A stretch of 40,601 nt of DNA from NCBI GenBank assembly GCA_034432095.1, contig DAOUCV010000044.1, positions 1-40,601 of the forward strand, written 5' to 3'. A model generated the notes under the pieces. It made no database searches. It saw only the letters and a list, made by a program, of their open reading frames with translations, and had not been told where the DNA came from. The DNA is from DAOUCV01 sp034432095. GTDB taxonomy: Bacteria > Chloroflexota > Dehalococcoidia > Dehalococcoidales > UBA2162. The translations under genes and the position numbers were made by a program. Shown here piece by piece: positions 39,911 through 40,601 of the stretch. Each line of letters starts with the position of its first letter. The first letter of the stretch is position 1.

Positions 39911-40495
39911 TTAGCTCCTTTTGTCTTCCATCGCCTCAACCCAGATATTCAGAAACTGGTGTAAAATCCTGGCGGTGGCTCCCCAGATTACCTCCCCCCG
40001 ATAGTAATAAGAATAGGTAGTGATTGGCTGGCTTCTTAGCGTATCAGTCTCCTCGCGCCAGCAGTCCCTATCTAAAAGTGCTGAGACGGGAACCTCGATT
40101 ACTTCTTCAACCTCCGTTGAGTCTAGCTTGAGCTCGTATGGCCACGGAATGGACGCAACAAAAGGAGAAATAAGATAGTCGGTGGTCAGAGTGGGGGTAT
40201 CATCGAGTTCACCCAGCACTTCAACCGCTTCCGCCGGCAAGCCTAGTTCCTCAGTGCACTCTCTTAAAGCCGTATTGACCAGAGTCCCGTCCTGCTCTTC
40301 ATAAGATCCTCCGGGAAAGGATATCTGACCTTTGTGGTCTTTCACCCCCTCTGTCCTTTTGGTGAATAGAATGTAGTACTCCCCTTGCTTATAAAAGATA
40401 GGGACTAGAACTGCCGCTGGTACCCGGCTGGCATCAACAATACGGTTCTTCCTTCTTTGTGACAGGGCTTGCTTCAGCCTTTGTTTCATCACCAT
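39911..40495 (-). CDS. CoA pyrophosphatase-type Nudix hydrolase
   Basis: This 194-residue protein has HKGQISFPGGSYEEQDGTLV, then the Nudix core NTALRECTEELGL and DDTPTLTTDYLISPFVASIP, typical of the CoA-pyrophosphatase branch. It hydrolyses CoA derivatives to adenosine-3',5'-bisphosphate and phosphopantetheine. ATG 40495 is the open start; 40489 is an alternative. The window ends 106 nt upstream. Confidence 0.88.
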   Translation of the reverse strand: MVMKQRLKQALSQRRKNRIVDASRVPAAVLVPIFYKQGEYYILFTKRTEGVKDHKGQISFPGGSYEEQDGTLVNTALRECTEELGLPAEAVEVLGELDDTPTLTTDYLISPFVASIPWPYELKLDSTEVEEVIEVPVSALLDRDCWREETDTLRSQPITTYSYYYRGEVIWGATARILHQFLNIWVEAMEDKRS

Positions 40496-40601
40496 TTCAA
40501 TAGTAACATTACCCGGACCATCAAGACAAACCTCTGGCCGGTGGTAGCCTGCAATTTGCGTTCGAGATACTAAACAGAAATAAGAAGAGCCTGGGGAAAC
40601 T

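Noticed and set aside
1..40601. CRISPR array, prophage or complete insertion sequence
   Set aside because: No regularly spaced direct repeats, no integrase, transposase or phage structural gene was seen.

Overview
The window looks like a chromosomal stretch of a strictly anaerobic bacterium of moderate GC content, most likely a Chloroflexota/Dehalococcoidia-type organism. This is inferred from gene content and style only. Supporting traits are tungsten/molybdenum cofactor enzymes, ferredoxin-fused MinD ATPases, a stand-alone FMN-type glutamate synthase, NrpR, PAC2 proteins and single-domain ArgA. No rRNA is present to test it. Most genes have strong AAGGAGG-type ribosome sites and bacterial sigma70 promoters.

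Layout. (1) 338-5779: an operon behind a strong promoter and palindromic operator. It encodes a DUF134 regulator, a ferredoxin/DUF5320 fusion, two NifX/orange-protein-like proteins, two MinD ATPases with inserted ferredoxin domains, a frameshifted FmdB zinc ribbon and an Mrp ATPase; the set resembles the orange-protein (ORP) complex. (2) 5788-8530: Sir2 deacylase, an unknown protein, an alpha/beta-hydrolase remnant, small proteins and an unlisted 24-residue amphipathic peptide. (3) 8527-14028: a nitrogen block on the minus strand, nrpR-hisF-glutamate synthase-ferredoxin, then glnA. (4) 14095-14923: bioY, tRNA-Val and a terminator. (5) 14947-18591, minus strand: a cysteine-desulfurase-like enzyme, an IscU-like scaffold, and a gene split by an in-frame TGA that reads best as one 587-residue UGSC-type selenoprotein. 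(6) 18718-24198: amidohydrolase, TauE/SafE plus DUF1634, two PAC2 paralogues, two cupin-like proteins and a cupin remnant.

(7) 24249-35217: a tungsten/molybdenum block. It has an aldehyde:ferredoxin oxidoreductase with an adjacent MoaD, a C_GCAxxG_C_C protein, a Moco/Tuco-type riboswitch with terminator in front of a tungstate ABC transporter (tupA, tupB and two different ATPases), moaA, moaC, moeA, a MoaB/Mog protein and a pyruvate-kinase-C-like protein. moaE and mobA are not in the window. (8) 35356-40495: NAD kinase, ArgA-type acetyltransferase, two Nudix hydrolases, HIT protein, a folate operon (folP, folK, PTPS-type) and a Trm112-like protein.

The clearest candidates for something new are the TGA-interrupted UGSC protein with a SECIS-like hairpin, beside IscU/IscS-like genes; the riboswitch-controlled transporter with two ATPases; the ORP-like operon with its operator and frameshift; and a family of intergenic palindromic repeats lying between co-directional genes of the tungsten/molybdenum block.
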